A stretch of DNA of 64,000 nucleotides from Blastococcus sp. URHD0036 (GCF_000701365.1 NZ_JNIK01000006.1:108836-172835); one strand, 5' to 3'. Shown: positions 1-9,098, counted from the stretch's first letter. Notes: generated from the letters alone by a model not told the origin. A program made the numbers and translations.

Positions 1-1254
1 CCCCGGCGAGAACAGGTGGATGTGGTCGCGGCCGGAGCCCTTGGCGGCGTAGGCAGCCGCGTCGGCGTCGCTCAGCAGCTGGTGCGCCTTGCGCTGGCCG
101 GGCTGGCCGACGGCGACGCCGATGCTCGCCGACAGCGGGACGGAGATGCCCTCGCCGACGAAGGGCGCGGCGAACGACTGCTGCAGCCGGAAGGCCAGCG
201 CCGCGGCCTCGGACAGGTCGCACCCGCGGGCCAGCACGAGGAACTGGTCGCCGCCCAGCCGGCCGACGGCGTCGTCCGGGCGCACCTGCGCGGCCAGCCG
301 GCTGCCGACCTCCCGCAGCAGCTCGTCGCCGACGTCGTGACCGAGGGAGTCGTTGATCGTCTTGAAGCCGTCGAGGTCGAGGAACAGCAGCGACGTGTGG
401 GTGGGGTCCTCGGCCAGCGCCTCCCCGATCAGGTGCAGCAGCCGCCCGCGGTTGGGCAGGCCGGTGAGGTCGTCGTGCGTGGCCTGCCAGACCAGCGCCT
501 CCTGCTGGCGCACCCGCTCGCTGATGTCGGTGTTGGCCATCACGACCTGCCCGGTGGGCTCCACGCGGGCCGCCTGCAGGCGGAACCAGACGGTGTGGTC
601 GCCGACGGGGTGGGAGAAGTCGTGGGTGAACACCGGGCCGGGGCCGGCCAGCAGCCGGCCCACCCCCTCGACGATGCGGTCGCGATCGGCGGCGGCGAGC
701 CCGTGCTCCATCAGCTCCAGATAGGAGTCGCCGATCTGCCCGGCGTAGCCACCCCTGGCCCGGATCCGCTGCGCGTTCTCGTCCCAGACCCGGTTGAGGG
801 TGAGGATGTGCCCGTCGGGGTCCAGCAGCGCCGTCGGCGAGGGCAGCGCGTCGAGCACCGCGGAGAGCCGGCGCACCTCCGCCGCCTGCTCGTCCCGGAT
901 CCGGCGCTCCTCCTCGACGTCCCGCAGGAACACCGCCAGGCCCAGGGCGTCGGCGAACGCGCGCACCTCGAACCAGCGGTCCACCGGCTCGTACCGGTAC
1001 TCGAAGCTGCGGGGCTGCCCGTCGGCCAGCACCGCGGCCAGCTCGCGCTCCAGCTCGGAGTCCCGCAGCGCCGGGAACGCCTCGAACAGGTCGTGGCCCA
1101 GCAGCTCCTCCGCGGGCCGCCGGACGAGTTCCTCGACCGCGGCGTTCAGATAGGTGATCTGCCAGTCGCGGTCGAGGTGGTAGACGGCGTCGGAGACCGT
1201 CGCCAAGAGGTCGCGCTGGCCGGCCGGCACCGCACCGCGGTCGTCTCGCTGCAC
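1..1254 (-). CDS. PAS–PAS–GGDEF signalling protein with degenerate active site (partial, C-terminus outside window)
   Basis: The 418 visible residues hold two PAS-like sensor domains (about 12–110 and 120–235) and a GGDEF domain (about 245–400) with a DLDGFK metal-site motif and NDSLGHDVGD. The signature reads GGDQF (334–338): the catalytic Glu of GGDEF is Gln. The upstream RxxD inhibitory site (R325–D328) is intact at the normal five-residue spacing. No transmembrane segment is seen, so it is probably cytosolic. The family makes c-di-GMP. With Gln here the domain may instead bind c-di-GMP or GTP and steer a downstream domain, for example an EAL domain beyond the window edge; that is inference. 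The GTG start at 1254 follows a GGGGAGAAGGA ribosome site. The reading frame is still open at base 1. Confidence 0.85.
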   Translation of the reverse strand, partial: MQRDDRGAVPAGQRDLLATVSDAVYHLDRDWQITYLNAAVEELVRRPAEELLGHDLFEAFPALRDSELERELAAVLADGQPRSFEYRYEPVDRWFEVRAFADALGLAVFLRDVEEERRIRDEQAAEVRRLSAVLDALPSPTALLDPDGHILTLNRVWDENAQRIRARGGYAGQIGDSYLELMEHGLAAADRDRIVEGVGRLLAGPGPVFTHDFSHPVGDHTVWFRLQAARVEPTGQVVMANTDISERVRQQEALVWQATHDDLTGLPNRGRLLHLIGEALAEDPTHTSLLFLDLDGFKTINDSLGHDVGDELLREVGSRLAAQVRPDDAVGRLGGDQFLVLARGCDLSEAAALAFRLQQSFAAPFVGEGISVPLSASIGVAVGQPGQRKAHQLLSDADAAAYAAKGSGRDHIHLFSPG

Positions 1255-1397
1255 CAATTCCGCTTCCTTCTCCCCCTGCGGAGCGCCGCCCCCGTGCCCG
1301 GGGGCGGGAACACCCGAGCGGCGCCGCCCCACGACGGCACGGAGACCGACGCACCGCCGAGAGTAGTGGCACGCCGCCGCTGACGGGCAGGGCTGAG

Positions 1398-3041
1398 TCA
1401 GGCGGGGGCGACGACCGCCCGCTCGGCGATGCGGGCCGCCGGGGTGCCGGCCGGGAGAGTTCCCAGGACAGCGCCCCAGTCCCCGCCCAGCCGGGTGGCG
1501 CAGAACGCGTCGGCGACCTCTGCCGGGGCGTGCCGCAGCAGCAGCGAGCCCTGCAGGCACAGCGCCAGCTGCCCAGCCACCCGCCGGGCCCGCTGCTCGA
1601 GGCCGTCGGGGTCACCGAGCTCGGCGTGCAACCGCTTCACCGCGTCGTCGTAGCGGGCGTCGGCCCCGCGGGCGAGCTCCAGCTCCGCGCCGACGGCGGC
1701 CAGCGACTCCGCCGACCGGCCCAGCGCCCGGAGGACGTCGAGCGCGATCACGTTGCCCGAGCCCTCCCAGATGCTGTTCAGCGGCGCCTGGCGGTAGAGC
1801 CGCGGCATGCCCGACTCCTCGACGTAGCCGTTGCCGCCGAGCACCTCGAGCGCCTCGGCCACCACGCCCGGCGTCCGCTTGCACACCCAGAACTTGGCCG
1901 CCGCCCCCGCCAGGCGCAGGAACGCCGACTCCCCCGCGTCGACCGCGGCCGCCAGCCGGATCGCCAGCGCGGTCGCCGCCTCGCTCTCCACCGCCAGGTC
2001 GGCCAGCACGTTCTGCATCAGCGGCTGGTCGGCCAGCAGGGCGCCGAAGGCCCGCCGGTGCCGGGCGTGGTGCAGCGCCTGGGTCAGCGCCGCCCGCACC
2101 GTGGCCGCCGAGCCGATCACGCAGTCGAGCCGGGTCGAGTTGACCATCTCGATGATCGTCGGGACCCCGCGCCCCGGCTCCCCCACCAGCCAGGCCGTCG
2201 TCCCGTCGAACTCGACCTCGCTGGAGGCGTTGGCGCGGTCGCCGAGCTTGTCCTTGAGCCGCTGCAGCCGGAACACGTTGCGGCTGCCGTCGGGCAGCAC
2301 GCGCGGCACCAGGAAGCAGGAGACGCCCTCGGGCAGCTGGGCGAGCACGAGGAACAGGTCGCTCATCGGCGCCGAGGTGAACCACTTGTGGCCGGTCAGG
2401 GCGTGGCTGCCGTCGGCGTTCGCTACCGCGCGCGTGGTGTTGGACCGGACGTCGGAGCCGCCCTGCTTCTCCGTCATCCCCATGCCGGCGACCAGCCCGG
2501 GCTTGGCGGCCGGCGGGGTGAGGCCGAAGCGGTACCCCCGCCCGGTGAGCCCGGGCTCGTACACCGCGGCCAGCTCGGGGGCGGCGCGCAGCGCGGGGAC
2601 GGCGGCGTAGGTCATCGTGACCGGGCAGCCGTGGCCCATCTCGACCTGGGTCCACCCCAGGTAGCCGACGGCGCGGCGCACGTGCGCGTGGCGCGCGGCC
2701 GGGGTGGCGGGGTGGGTGGACGACACAGCCCACGGCGCGCCGGCCAGGCCGTGCTCGAACGCCGTCCGCATCAGCTCGTGCCAGGCCGGGTGGAACTCGA
2801 CCTCGTCGATCCGGTTGCCGTAGCGGTCGTGGGTGCGCAGCACCGGCCGGTTCTCGTCGGCCAGCCGCCCCCACTCGCGGGCCTGCTCGCTGCCGGCCAG
2901 CGCACCGAGCTCGGCCAGGGAGGCCAGGGTCGCCTCGTCGGCGTGCCGGACACAGGCCTCGGCCAGCGCGACGTCACCGGCGATCGGGTCGTGGCCGGCC
3001 AGCGGCGGCACCTGGTTGGTGACCTCGTGCGTCGTGCTCAT
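1398..3041 (-). CDS. AidB-like acyl-CoA dehydrogenase family protein
   Basis: A 547-residue flavoprotein, close in length to E. coli AidB (about 541), longer than ordinary acyl-CoA dehydrogenases (about 380). The middle contains GMGMTEKQGGSDVRSNTT and HKWFTSAPMSD, characteristic of the AidB branch. The C-terminal helical domain carries EVLGGNGYVEESGMPRLYR and an IWEGSGNV motif. AidB proteins bind FAD and DNA and are linked to the alkylation-damage response; their physiological substrate is unsettled. The ATG at 3041 fits the family N-terminus (MSTTHEVTNQ); an in-frame upstream extension is low-complexity and unlikely. A parS palindrome lies 24 bp upstream of the start. The next gene is on the same strand but separated by that site, so a shared transcript with cinA is possible, not shown. 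Confidence 0.85.
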   Translation of the reverse strand: MSTTHEVTNQVPPLAGHDPIAGDVALAEACVRHADEATLASLAELGALAGSEQAREWGRLADENRPVLRTHDRYGNRIDEVEFHPAWHELMRTAFEHGLAGAPWAVSSTHPATPAARHAHVRRAVGYLGWTQVEMGHGCPVTMTYAAVPALRAAPELAAVYEPGLTGRGYRFGLTPPAAKPGLVAGMGMTEKQGGSDVRSNTTRAVANADGSHALTGHKWFTSAPMSDLFLVLAQLPEGVSCFLVPRVLPDGSRNVFRLQRLKDKLGDRANASSEVEFDGTTAWLVGEPGRGVPTIIEMVNSTRLDCVIGSAATVRAALTQALHHARHRRAFGALLADQPLMQNVLADLAVESEAATALAIRLAAAVDAGESAFLRLAGAAAKFWVCKRTPGVVAEALEVLGGNGYVEESGMPRLYRQAPLNSIWEGSGNVIALDVLRALGRSAESLAAVGAELELARGADARYDDAVKRLHAELGDPDGLEQRARRVAGQLALCLQGSLLLRHAPAEVADAFCATRLGGDWGAVLGTLPAGTPAARIAERAVVAPA

Positions 3042-3065
3042 GGCAGGAACGGTAGGACGGCGGGG

Positions 3066-3079
3066 GTTCCACGTGGAAC
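3066..3079. promoter_or_regulatory. parS: parS-like centromere site 1
   Basis: The perfect 14-bp palindrome GTTCCACGTGGAAC matches the actinobacterial ParB-binding consensus (GTTTCACGTGAAAC type) with the paired T/C and G/A substitutions common in high-GC genomes. It lies between the AidB-like gene and the SRPBCC gene. The same sequence occurs at 23468–23481 and 52782–52795. ParB loading here would direct origin segregation; parA/parB are expected beyond yidC, outside the window. Confidence 0.85.
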
Positions 3080-3085
3080 CCGCGG

Positions 3086-3469
3086 TCAGCGGACGAGGCG
3101 GTGCAGCGCCCACTGCGCCAGCGGCGCGTAGGCGAGGACCAGCGGCGCCGGCCCGGTCGTGCGCAGGCCGGTGGTGGTGCCGCCGTCCGGCCCGTCGGTC
3201 ACCCAGTGGTGCAGGTGCATCCGGAGCGGCCCCACGGCGACCGTCCAGGACCAGGAGCGGTCGGCCCGGTCTACGGCCTCGATCGTGAAGGGCAGCGGCA
3301 CGCCGAACCCGTGCACCCGGCCGCGGGCGCCGGGGATGAGCAGCCGCTGGGGACAGTCGACGGCGGTGATCTGCGGCGCCCACTCCGGCCAGCGGTCCAG
3401 GTAGCGGTAGCGGTCCCAGGCCTGCGCCGGTGGGAGCGGGCCGGTCGCGTGCAGCGTCGTCGTCGTCAC
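3086..3469 (-). CDS. SRPBCC family (START-like) protein
   Basis: A 127-residue protein with the polyketide cyclase/START-like layout: an early strand, the WDRYRYLDRWPEWAPQITAV segment typical of SRPBCC proteins, an antiparallel sheet, and a C-terminal helix. These proteins bind hydrophobic ligands in a helix-grip pocket; the ligand here is unknown. GTG at 3469 overlaps the cinA stop codon by four bases (GTGA), so translation is probably coupled to cinA. Confidence 0.8.
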   Translation of the reverse strand: MTTTTLHATGPLPPAQAWDRYRYLDRWPEWAPQITAVDCPQRLLIPGARGRVHGFGVPLPFTIEAVDRADRSWSWTVAVGPLRMHLHHWVTDGPDGGTTTGLRTTGPAPLVLAYAPLAQWALHRLVR

Positions 3470-4749
3470 GCCGGCGGACCGCCCAGCAGCAGCTCGCGCA
3501 GCATCTGCATCGCCAGGACGACGGAGCGCTCCCGCACCGCCGACCGCGAGCCGGGCAGCCGCACCGAGCGGGCCACCACGCCGTCGGGACCGGCCGCGCA
3601 CAGGTGCACGGTGCCGACCGGCTTCTCCGCCGACCCGCCGCCCGGGCCGGCGACCCCGGTGATGCCCACGCCGACGTCGGCGCCGAACCGGGCCCGGGCG
3701 CCGTCGGCGAGCGCGCGGGCCACCTGCGGGCTCACCGCACCGTGCTCGGCCAGCATCTGCGCCGGGACGTCGACCATCGCCTCCTTCGCCGAGTTCGCGT
3801 AGGAGCACACCCCGCCGAGCACCCAGGCCGAGGAGCCCGGACGCTCGGTCAGCCGGGCGACCAGCAGCCCGCCGGTGCACGACTCCGCGGTGGCGATCGT
3901 GAGCCCCTGCGCCTCGAGCGCGCCCGCCACGAGGTCGTCGACGGTCGGGCCGGTGGAGTACAGGGTGTCGCCGTAGTCCGCCGCCAGCAGTCCGCTCAGC
4001 CGGTCGTAGGCGGGCTGGGCCTCGGGGCCGAAGCGCGTCACGATCTCGAGCTCGCCGTCGCGCAGGCACGTGGTGATCTCCAGGCCGCCGAGCTCCGCGT
4101 CGTGGTCGCGCAGGGTGGCGGCGAGCTGCGCCTCGAGGGTGCCCCACAGCCGGACCGTCTCCTGCCGCAGCTCCGCGCCGCTCGCCAGCACCCCGGCCAC
4201 CGGCCCGGCGGCCAGCACCGCCGGCCACATCCCCTGCAGCTCCGGTGGCGGCCCGGGGAGGACGACGACCGGTGGGCCGCTGCGCCCCTCCGCCGGCGGC
4301 ACGACGAGGCCGGGCGCGGTGCCGACCGGCTCCAGCACCGTGGCGCCCGCGGGCACCCGCGCCTGCTTGGCGACCCCCGCGGCCTGCGCCTCCGGGTCCA
4401 CCCGCCAGCCGCGCCGGGCGGTCAGCCGCGCCACGATCGCCGCGATCCGCGCCTCGAGCTCCGGGTCCACCGCCGAGGGCCGGCCGTGCCAGTCCCCGAC
4501 CACCTGGGCGGTGAGGTCGTCGGCCGTGGGACCCAGCCCGCCGGAGGTGATCAGCAGGTCGACGCCCGCTCCGGCCAGGAAGTCCAGCGCGGCCCGCAGG
4601 TCCTCGGGCCGGTCCCCCACCACCACGACCGACGCGACGTCGAGGCCGTGCTGGCGGAGCTGCTCGGCCAGCCAGGGGCCGTTGCGGTCGGTCACCCGCC
4701 CGGTGAGCACCTCGGTCCCGGTGACGACGACGCCCGCGCGCATACCCAC
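3466..4749 (-). CDS. cinA: CinA family protein (competence/damage-inducible protein, NMN deamidase domain)
   Basis: 427 residues with both CinA domains. The N-terminal MoaB/MogA-like domain (about 1–170) shows GTEVLTGRVTDRN and ITSGGLGPTADDLT. The C-terminal PncC-like domain (about 265–420) shows ATAESCTGGLLVARLTE and GVGITGVAGPGG. Family members act as ADP-ribose pyrophosphatase and nicotinamide-mononucleotide deamidase in pyridine nucleotide salvage. GTG 4749 follows AGGG at about seven bases; ATG 4743 is an alternative two codons later. The gene is coupled by a 4-bp overlap to the SRPBCC gene downstream. Confidence 0.92.
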   Translation of the reverse strand: MGMRAGVVVTGTEVLTGRVTDRNGPWLAEQLRQHGLDVASVVVVGDRPEDLRAALDFLAGAGVDLLITSGGLGPTADDLTAQVVGDWHGRPSAVDPELEARIAAIVARLTARRGWRVDPEAQAAGVAKQARVPAGATVLEPVGTAPGLVVPPAEGRSGPPVVVLPGPPPELQGMWPAVLAAGPVAGVLASGAELRQETVRLWGTLEAQLAATLRDHDAELGGLEITTCLRDGELEIVTRFGPEAQPAYDRLSGLLAADYGDTLYSTGPTVDDLVAGALEAQGLTIATAESCTGGLLVARLTERPGSSAWVLGGVCSYANSAKEAMVDVPAQMLAEHGAVSPQVARALADGARARFGADVGVGITGVAGPGGGSAEKPVGTVHLCAAGPDGVVARSVRLPGSRSAVRERSVVLAMQMLRELLLGGPPA

Positions 4750-4792
4750 GGGCCGACCCTAGGTGCGCGGGCCGGAACCCGCCGTCGCGGGC

Positions 4793-6397
4793 TCAGTCCG
4801 GCGGGGGCGTCGTGGTGCCGGTGGACGTGCTGGTGCTCGTCGTCGTGGTCGGCCCGGTGTCCGTCGTCGTCGGGCTGCTGGTACCGGTCGGGGTGGTCCC
4901 GGTCGGGGCCGTCGAGCCGGTCGGGGTCGTCCCGGTCGGCGCCGCCGTCCCGGACGGGGTCGTCCCGGTCGGAGCGCTGGGCGGAGCGGGATCGGTCGAG
5001 GGGGCGGGCGGGACGGCGACCGTGGCCGGGGTGTCCCCGTCGACGACCGCGACCCCGCCACCGCCGGGTCCGCTGCTCCCGGTGGTCCGGCGCGCGGCCG
5101 GTGCCACGGCGTACCAGACCGTCACGTCGTCGCCCGGCTCGAGCGTGGTGCCGGTCGGGCTGATCCGCGTCACCGTGCCCGGCGCGACGAGGCTGGTGAC
5201 GTCGGTGCGGCGGAACACGCTCAGCCCGAGGGCGGACAGCTCGCCGGCGACGTCCTCGATCGACCGGTCCACGTAGTCCCCCGCGACCAGCACGAGGGTG
5301 TCGGCCTCCTGCGTCTGCGCGGCCGCGACGGGCGTCGACGGTGCCGGACCCGACAGCGCGAGGAACACCCCTGCGGCCGCGGCGGCACCCAGCAGCAGGG
5401 CGACCAGCGGCACCAGCAGCGCGGTGGCGCGGCGGCGGGCCGGCGGCGGCGGTGTGCGCCGCGCGCCGACGAGCGCGGTGTCGGGACCGTCGCCGGCCGA
5501 GGACGGCGGCGGGGACGCCGGCACCGCGACCAGGCCGGTCTCCCGCGGCTCCCAGGCCGGCACCCGCCCGGCCCGCACGGCGGCGACCGCCTCGGCGAAC
5601 GCGTCGCCGTCGGGCATGCGCGCGGCCGGGTCCTTGGCCAGGGCCCGCGAGATGATCGTGCGCACCCCGGTCGGCAGCTCACCGGACAGCGGCTCCGGGT
5701 CCTCGCGGAGCTGCTTCAGCGCGATGGTGACGGCGTTGTCGCCGTCGAACGCCGGATGGCCGGCCAGGCACTCGTAGCCGACCAGGCCCAGCGCGTAGAC
5801 GTCGCTGGCCGGGGTGGCCAGCCGGCCCTCCGCCTGTTCCGGCGACAAGTACTGCGGGGTGCCGATGACCTGGCCGGTGCGGGTCAGCGGGACGCTCCCG
5901 GCCGACCAGGCGATGCCGAAGTCGGTGATCTTCACGCTGCCGTCGGGGCAGACCAGGATGTTGCCGGGCTTCACGTCTCGGTGCACCAGGCCGACCCGGT
6001 GGGCCTCGCCCAGCGCGGCGGCGGTCTGCTGCAGCACCGACAGCGCGGTGGCGGTGTCGAGCCGGCCCTCCCGGTGGAGGACCGCCGACAACGGCTCGCC
6101 CTCGACGAGCTCCATCACCAGGTAGGCCAGCGTCTCCCCGTACTGCGACTCGGTCTCGCCGTAGTCGAAGACGCCGGCGATGTTGCGGTGCGACAGGGCG
6201 GCGGCGTGCTGGGCCTCGGCACGGAACCGGGCGAGGAAGGTCGGGTCGCCGGTGTACTCGCTGCGCAGGACCTTGACCGCGACCGGCCGGCCGAGCAGCA
6301 CGTCGGTGCCACGCCAGACCTGACCCATGCCTCCGGAGGCGATCAGCTGGACGAGCTCGTACCGCTCACCCAGGTCCTGCCGCCCCGGCTCCACCAC
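4793..6397 (-). CDS. Membrane serine/threonine protein kinase with one PASTA-like domain
   Basis: A Hanks-type kinase. The kinase domain (about 12–270) has the glycine loop SGGMGQV, catalytic Lys42, HRD with Asp141, DFG at 159–161 and an SPEQ motif. A transmembrane helix follows (about 325–349), then one PASTA-like extracellular module (about 367–432) and a Pro/Thr/Gly tail built on repeated PTGTTPTG units. It closely resembles the PknA-like kinase at 35003–36757 (shared SEYTGDP, DYGETE), so it is probably a paralogue. I prefer GTG 6397, with GAGGGGGGA seven bases upstream and an N-terminus as short as its paralogue; GTG 6460 and 6469 are further in-frame options. A 7-bp inverted repeat (6479–6500) lies upstream. 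Confidence 0.88.
   Translation of the reverse strand: MVEPGRQDLGERYELVQLIASGGMGQVWRGTDVLLGRPVAVKVLRSEYTGDPTFLARFRAEAQHAAALSHRNIAGVFDYGETESQYGETLAYLVMELVEGEPLSAVLHREGRLDTATALSVLQQTAAALGEAHRVGLVHRDVKPGNILVCPDGSVKITDFGIAWSAGSVPLTRTGQVIGTPQYLSPEQAEGRLATPASDVYALGLVGYECLAGHPAFDGDNAVTIALKQLREDPEPLSGELPTGVRTIISRALAKDPAARMPDGDAFAEAVAAVRAGRVPAWEPRETGLVAVPASPPPSSAGDGPDTALVGARRTPPPPARRRATALLVPLVALLLGAAAAAGVFLALSGPAPSTPVAAAQTQEADTLVLVAGDYVDRSIEDVAGELSALGLSVFRRTDVTSLVAPGTVTRISPTGTTLEPGDDVTVWYAVAPAARRTTGSSGPGGGGVAVVDGDTPATVAVPPAPSTDPAPPSAPTGTTPSGTAAPTGTTPTGSTAPTGTTPTGTSSPTTTDTGPTTTTSTSTSTGTTTPPPD
4800..5075. repeat. Low-complexity repeats coding the kinase Pro/Thr/Gly tail
   Basis: Imperfect repeats of GGTCGGGGTCGTCCCGGT type on the plus strand encode, on the minus strand, the PTGTTPTG tail of the kinase extracellular end. 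A GTC/GTCGT-rich run codes the Thr/Ser stretch near the C-terminus. Such tails are extended, possibly O-glycosylated cell-wall spacers (inference). Copy number could vary between strains by slippage. Confidence 0.6.
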
Positions 6398-6599
6398 CGC
6401 GGTTCCCCCCTCGCCACCGAGCCCCGTGCACACGGAGGGCGCCGGTCTCCCGAGGTCCACCGACGCCACTCCCGCCCCATCCTCCCAGGCAACGGAGGAT
6501 CGCGGTACGTGATCCCAGGCGTCACTCTGGTAACGGCGCGGGAACGGCTCTGTACGCCGCGCGGGCGGTGTGGGACGGGCGGCGGGTGCCCGCGTCTCC

Positions 6600-7910
6600 T
6601 CAGCCCTCGAAGAGCGTGCGGCCCCACCAGTCGCTGTCGTCGCGCACGCCCGGAGGGCAGGCGAAGACCGCCGAGGAGGTGTGCCGGATGTACTCGTTCA
6701 TCGCGTCGGTGCGCAGGTTGCGCTGCACCTGCACGAACCCCGTCTCCGGGTTGGCCTGGAAGGCGATGAAGAACAGCCCGGCGTCCAGCCGGCCCAGGCC
6801 GTCGCTGCCGTCGACGAAGCTGTAGCCGCGGCGCAGGATCGCCGTCCCCGAGTTCGTCGGGTGGGCGAGGAAGACGTGACTGGTCTCCGGGATCGCGAAC
6901 TCGCCGTCGACCTGGGCGGTGAAGTCGACCGGGTCGAACTCCTCCCGCTGCCCGAGCGGCGCCCCCCGGCCCTTGGTCCGCCCGATCGTGGCCTCCTGCT
7001 CGTTGAGCGGAGAGGAGTCCCAGGGCTCGATGAGCATCCGGATCTTCCGGGTGACCAGGTAGGACCCGCCGCGCAGCCAGTCGGCGTCGTCGTCCCCGAC
7101 CCAGACGAAGCGGTCCAGCGTGCTCGCGTTCTCGGCCTTGAGGTTGTCGGTGCCGTCCTTGAACCCGAAGAGGTTCCGCGGCGTGGCCTGCCCGGTGCTC
7201 GTGGACGACGTCCGCCCGAACCCCAGCTGCGACCAGCGCACGCTCACCACCCCGGCGCCGAGGCGGACCAGGTTGCGGATGGCGTGCACGGCCACCTGCG
7301 GGTCGTTGGCGCAGGCCTGGATGCACAGGTCGCCACCGCTGATCGCCGGGTCGATCTGGTCGCCGGGGAACGAGGGCAGCTCGACGAGCGGCTCGGGCCG
7401 CTGCGCCGCGAGCCCGAAGCGGTCGACCCCGTCGGGCGTCGTGAACAGCGTCGGCCCGAAGCCGACGGTGATCGTCAGGCCGGCCGGCGGCAGACCGATG
7501 GCCTCGCCGGTGTCGTCGGGGACGTCGTAGTCCCCGCCCCCGACCGCGCCGACCGGTCCCGCGTCCTGCCCCGCGGTCATGCGCCGCGCGGCCGCGGTCC
7601 AGTCCTTCAGCAGCTGGACCAGCTCGTCGCGGTCGTCGGTCCGGACGTCGAGCGCGACGAAGTGCAGCCGGTCCTGCGCCGGGGTGACGATCCCGGCCTG
7701 GTGCTCCCCGGAGAACGCGACCGCCTCGGTGGCCGCGGTCGCGACGTCGGTGGGTGCCGCGTCGGCGGTGGCGCGGCCCACCGCCGTCCCCGCGACGCCG
7801 CCGGCGAGCACACCGGCGGCGCCGATCCCGAAGGCGCCGAGCAGCCGCCGGCGGGACAGGCCCGCGGGGGGCGTCTCCGGCGGGGCGTCGGGGATCGGGG
7901 TGTCGGTCAT
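6600..7910 (-). CDS. efeB: EfeB: Tat-exported Dyp-type heme peroxidase / deferrochelatase
   Basis: 436 residues. The N-terminus carries a twin-arginine signal (SRRRLLGAFG, then a hydrophobic run to about residue 50), so it is exported folded. The DyP fold shows the GxxDG-type motif in FGFKDGTDN and the downstream DSSPLNEQEATIGRTKGRG segment of EfeB proteins. EfeB uses heme with peroxide, and in the Efe system it is proposed to oxidise ferrous iron or strip iron from heme outside the membrane. It is the last gene of efeU-efeO-efeB, 33 bp after efeO. ATG 7910 keeps the Tat signal complete. Confidence 0.95.
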   Translation of the reverse strand: MTDTPIPDAPPETPPAGLSRRRLLGAFGIGAAGVLAGGVAGTAVGRATADAAPTDVATAATEAVAFSGEHQAGIVTPAQDRLHFVALDVRTDDRDELVQLLKDWTAAARRMTAGQDAGPVGAVGGGDYDVPDDTGEAIGLPPAGLTITVGFGPTLFTTPDGVDRFGLAAQRPEPLVELPSFPGDQIDPAISGGDLCIQACANDPQVAVHAIRNLVRLGAGVVSVRWSQLGFGRTSSTSTGQATPRNLFGFKDGTDNLKAENASTLDRFVWVGDDDADWLRGGSYLVTRKIRMLIEPWDSSPLNEQEATIGRTKGRGAPLGQREEFDPVDFTAQVDGEFAIPETSHVFLAHPTNSGTAILRRGYSFVDGSDGLGRLDAGLFFIAFQANPETGFVQVQRNLRTDAMNEYIRHTSSAVFACPPGVRDDSDWWGRTLFEG

Positions 7911-7943
7911 CGCCGTCCTGGGTCCAGGGGAGGGGTCAGGGGG

Positions 7944-9098
7944 TCACTGCTGGTCGGCCACCACGGAGGCGACCCGGCCCACGGACTCCGAGAGGGCGGT
8001 GATGCTGTCGCTCAGGCCCTGCAGCTGGTCCTCGGTGAGCTCGGTCTGGAGCATCCAACCGTCGCCCGACCGGTACTGTTCCAGCTCGGCCTCGGCCGCC
8101 GCGAACCGCTCGTCGATCTCGCCGACGAGGTCCGGGTCGGCCTCCTCGAGGAAGGGCCGCAGCGCCTGGACGGCGGCCTGGCTGCCCTCCAGGTTGGCCG
8201 CGAAGTCCCAGAGGTCGGTGTGGGAGTACCGCTCCTCCTCGCCGGTGATCTTGCCGGAGGCGATCTCGTCGAGCAGGGCCTTGGCGCCGCTGGCCAGCTG
8301 GAGGGGGTCGAGGGTCACCTCGTTCGCCTTGTCGACGATCTCCTGCACGTTGACCAGCAGCTGGTCGGCGTAGGGGCCCATGTCCGAGACGTCGCCGGCC
8401 ACCCAGAGCGCCTGCTCGATGCGGTGGTACCCGGTGAAGTCCTGGCCCTCCTCCTGGTCGCCCTCGCGCCCGTCGATGATCGGGTCGAGGTCGCCGAAGC
8501 TCTCCGCCACGGGCTCGATGCGCTCCCAGTAGGTCCGCGCCACCGGGTAGAGCGCCATGGCCCCCTCGATGTCGCCGGCGTTCACGGCCTCGACGAAGGC
8601 CGTCGTCTGCTCCAGCAGCGCGGCGGTCTGGCTCTGCACGTAGCGCTGGTAGTCCTCGCCGGCCTGGGCGAGCGCCTCGTTGTCGCTGAGCTGCTCGGCC
8701 TCGCCGGTCACCGTGAGGGCGTTGCGGATGCCGTCGCCGACCATCCCCGGCTTGCAGACGGTCTCGTAGTCGCCGGCGGGGAGCTCGACCAGCAGCGGGC
8801 GGGCCACGCCGGGGGCGATGTTCTCCACCTCGGCCATGACCCGGTCGCCGTCGGCGTAGACGTAGAACTCGGTCACCTGCGACCCGCTGTTGGTGATCTG
8901 GAACTCGTGCGTGCCGGCCGGCAGCTCGCTGGCGTCGACGTCGCAGGCGTCGTCGGACGCGGCGACGGCGATGGTGTCCTGCGCGTCCCCGGAGCTCCCG
9001 GACCCGCCGTCGTCGGAGGAGCAGGCGGCGGCGGTCAGCGCGGCGAGCAGCCCGACCGCGACGAGGGGGAGGCGGCTGCGACGGTCACGAACGGACAT
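7944..9098 (-). CDS. efeO: EfeO: iron uptake lipoprotein (cupredoxin-like plus M75 domain)
   Basis: 384 residues. A lipoprotein signal ends in the lipobox LTAAAC, followed by a Ser/Gly/Asp linker. An N-terminal cupredoxin-like domain (about 45–130) precedes an imelysin-like peptidase_M75 domain (about 140–380) with the HxxE metal motif in YHRIEQALW. It should sit on the outer face of the membrane and pass iron to EfeU. The ATG lies inside the end of efeU (14-bp overlap), so the two are translationally linked. Confidence 0.95.
   Translation of the reverse strand: MSVRDRRSRLPLVAVGLLAALTAAACSSDDGGSGSSGDAQDTIAVAASDDACDVDASELPAGTHEFQITNSGSQVTEFYVYADGDRVMAEVENIAPGVARPLLVELPAGDYETVCKPGMVGDGIRNALTVTGEAEQLSDNEALAQAGEDYQRYVQSQTAALLEQTTAFVEAVNAGDIEGAMALYPVARTYWERIEPVAESFGDLDPIIDGREGDQEEGQDFTGYHRIEQALWVAGDVSDMGPYADQLLVNVQEIVDKANEVTLDPLQLASGAKALLDEIASGKITGEEERYSHTDLWDFAANLEGSQAAVQALRPFLEEADPDLVGEIDERFAAAEAELEQYRSGDGWMLQTELTEDQLQGLSDSITALSESVGRVASVVADQQ

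Noticed and set aside
16..1383. Long plus-strand open frame of 455 codons
   Set aside because: It is the antisense of the PAS-PAS-GGDEF gene; composition is Gly/Arg/Val/Leu-rich with no domain, as for many long shadow frames in this GC-rich DNA.
4800..5075. Tandem repeat as a CRISPR array or VNTR locus
   Set aside because: Repeats are short, in frame and code the kinase Pro/Thr/Gly tail; there are no spacers or cas genes.
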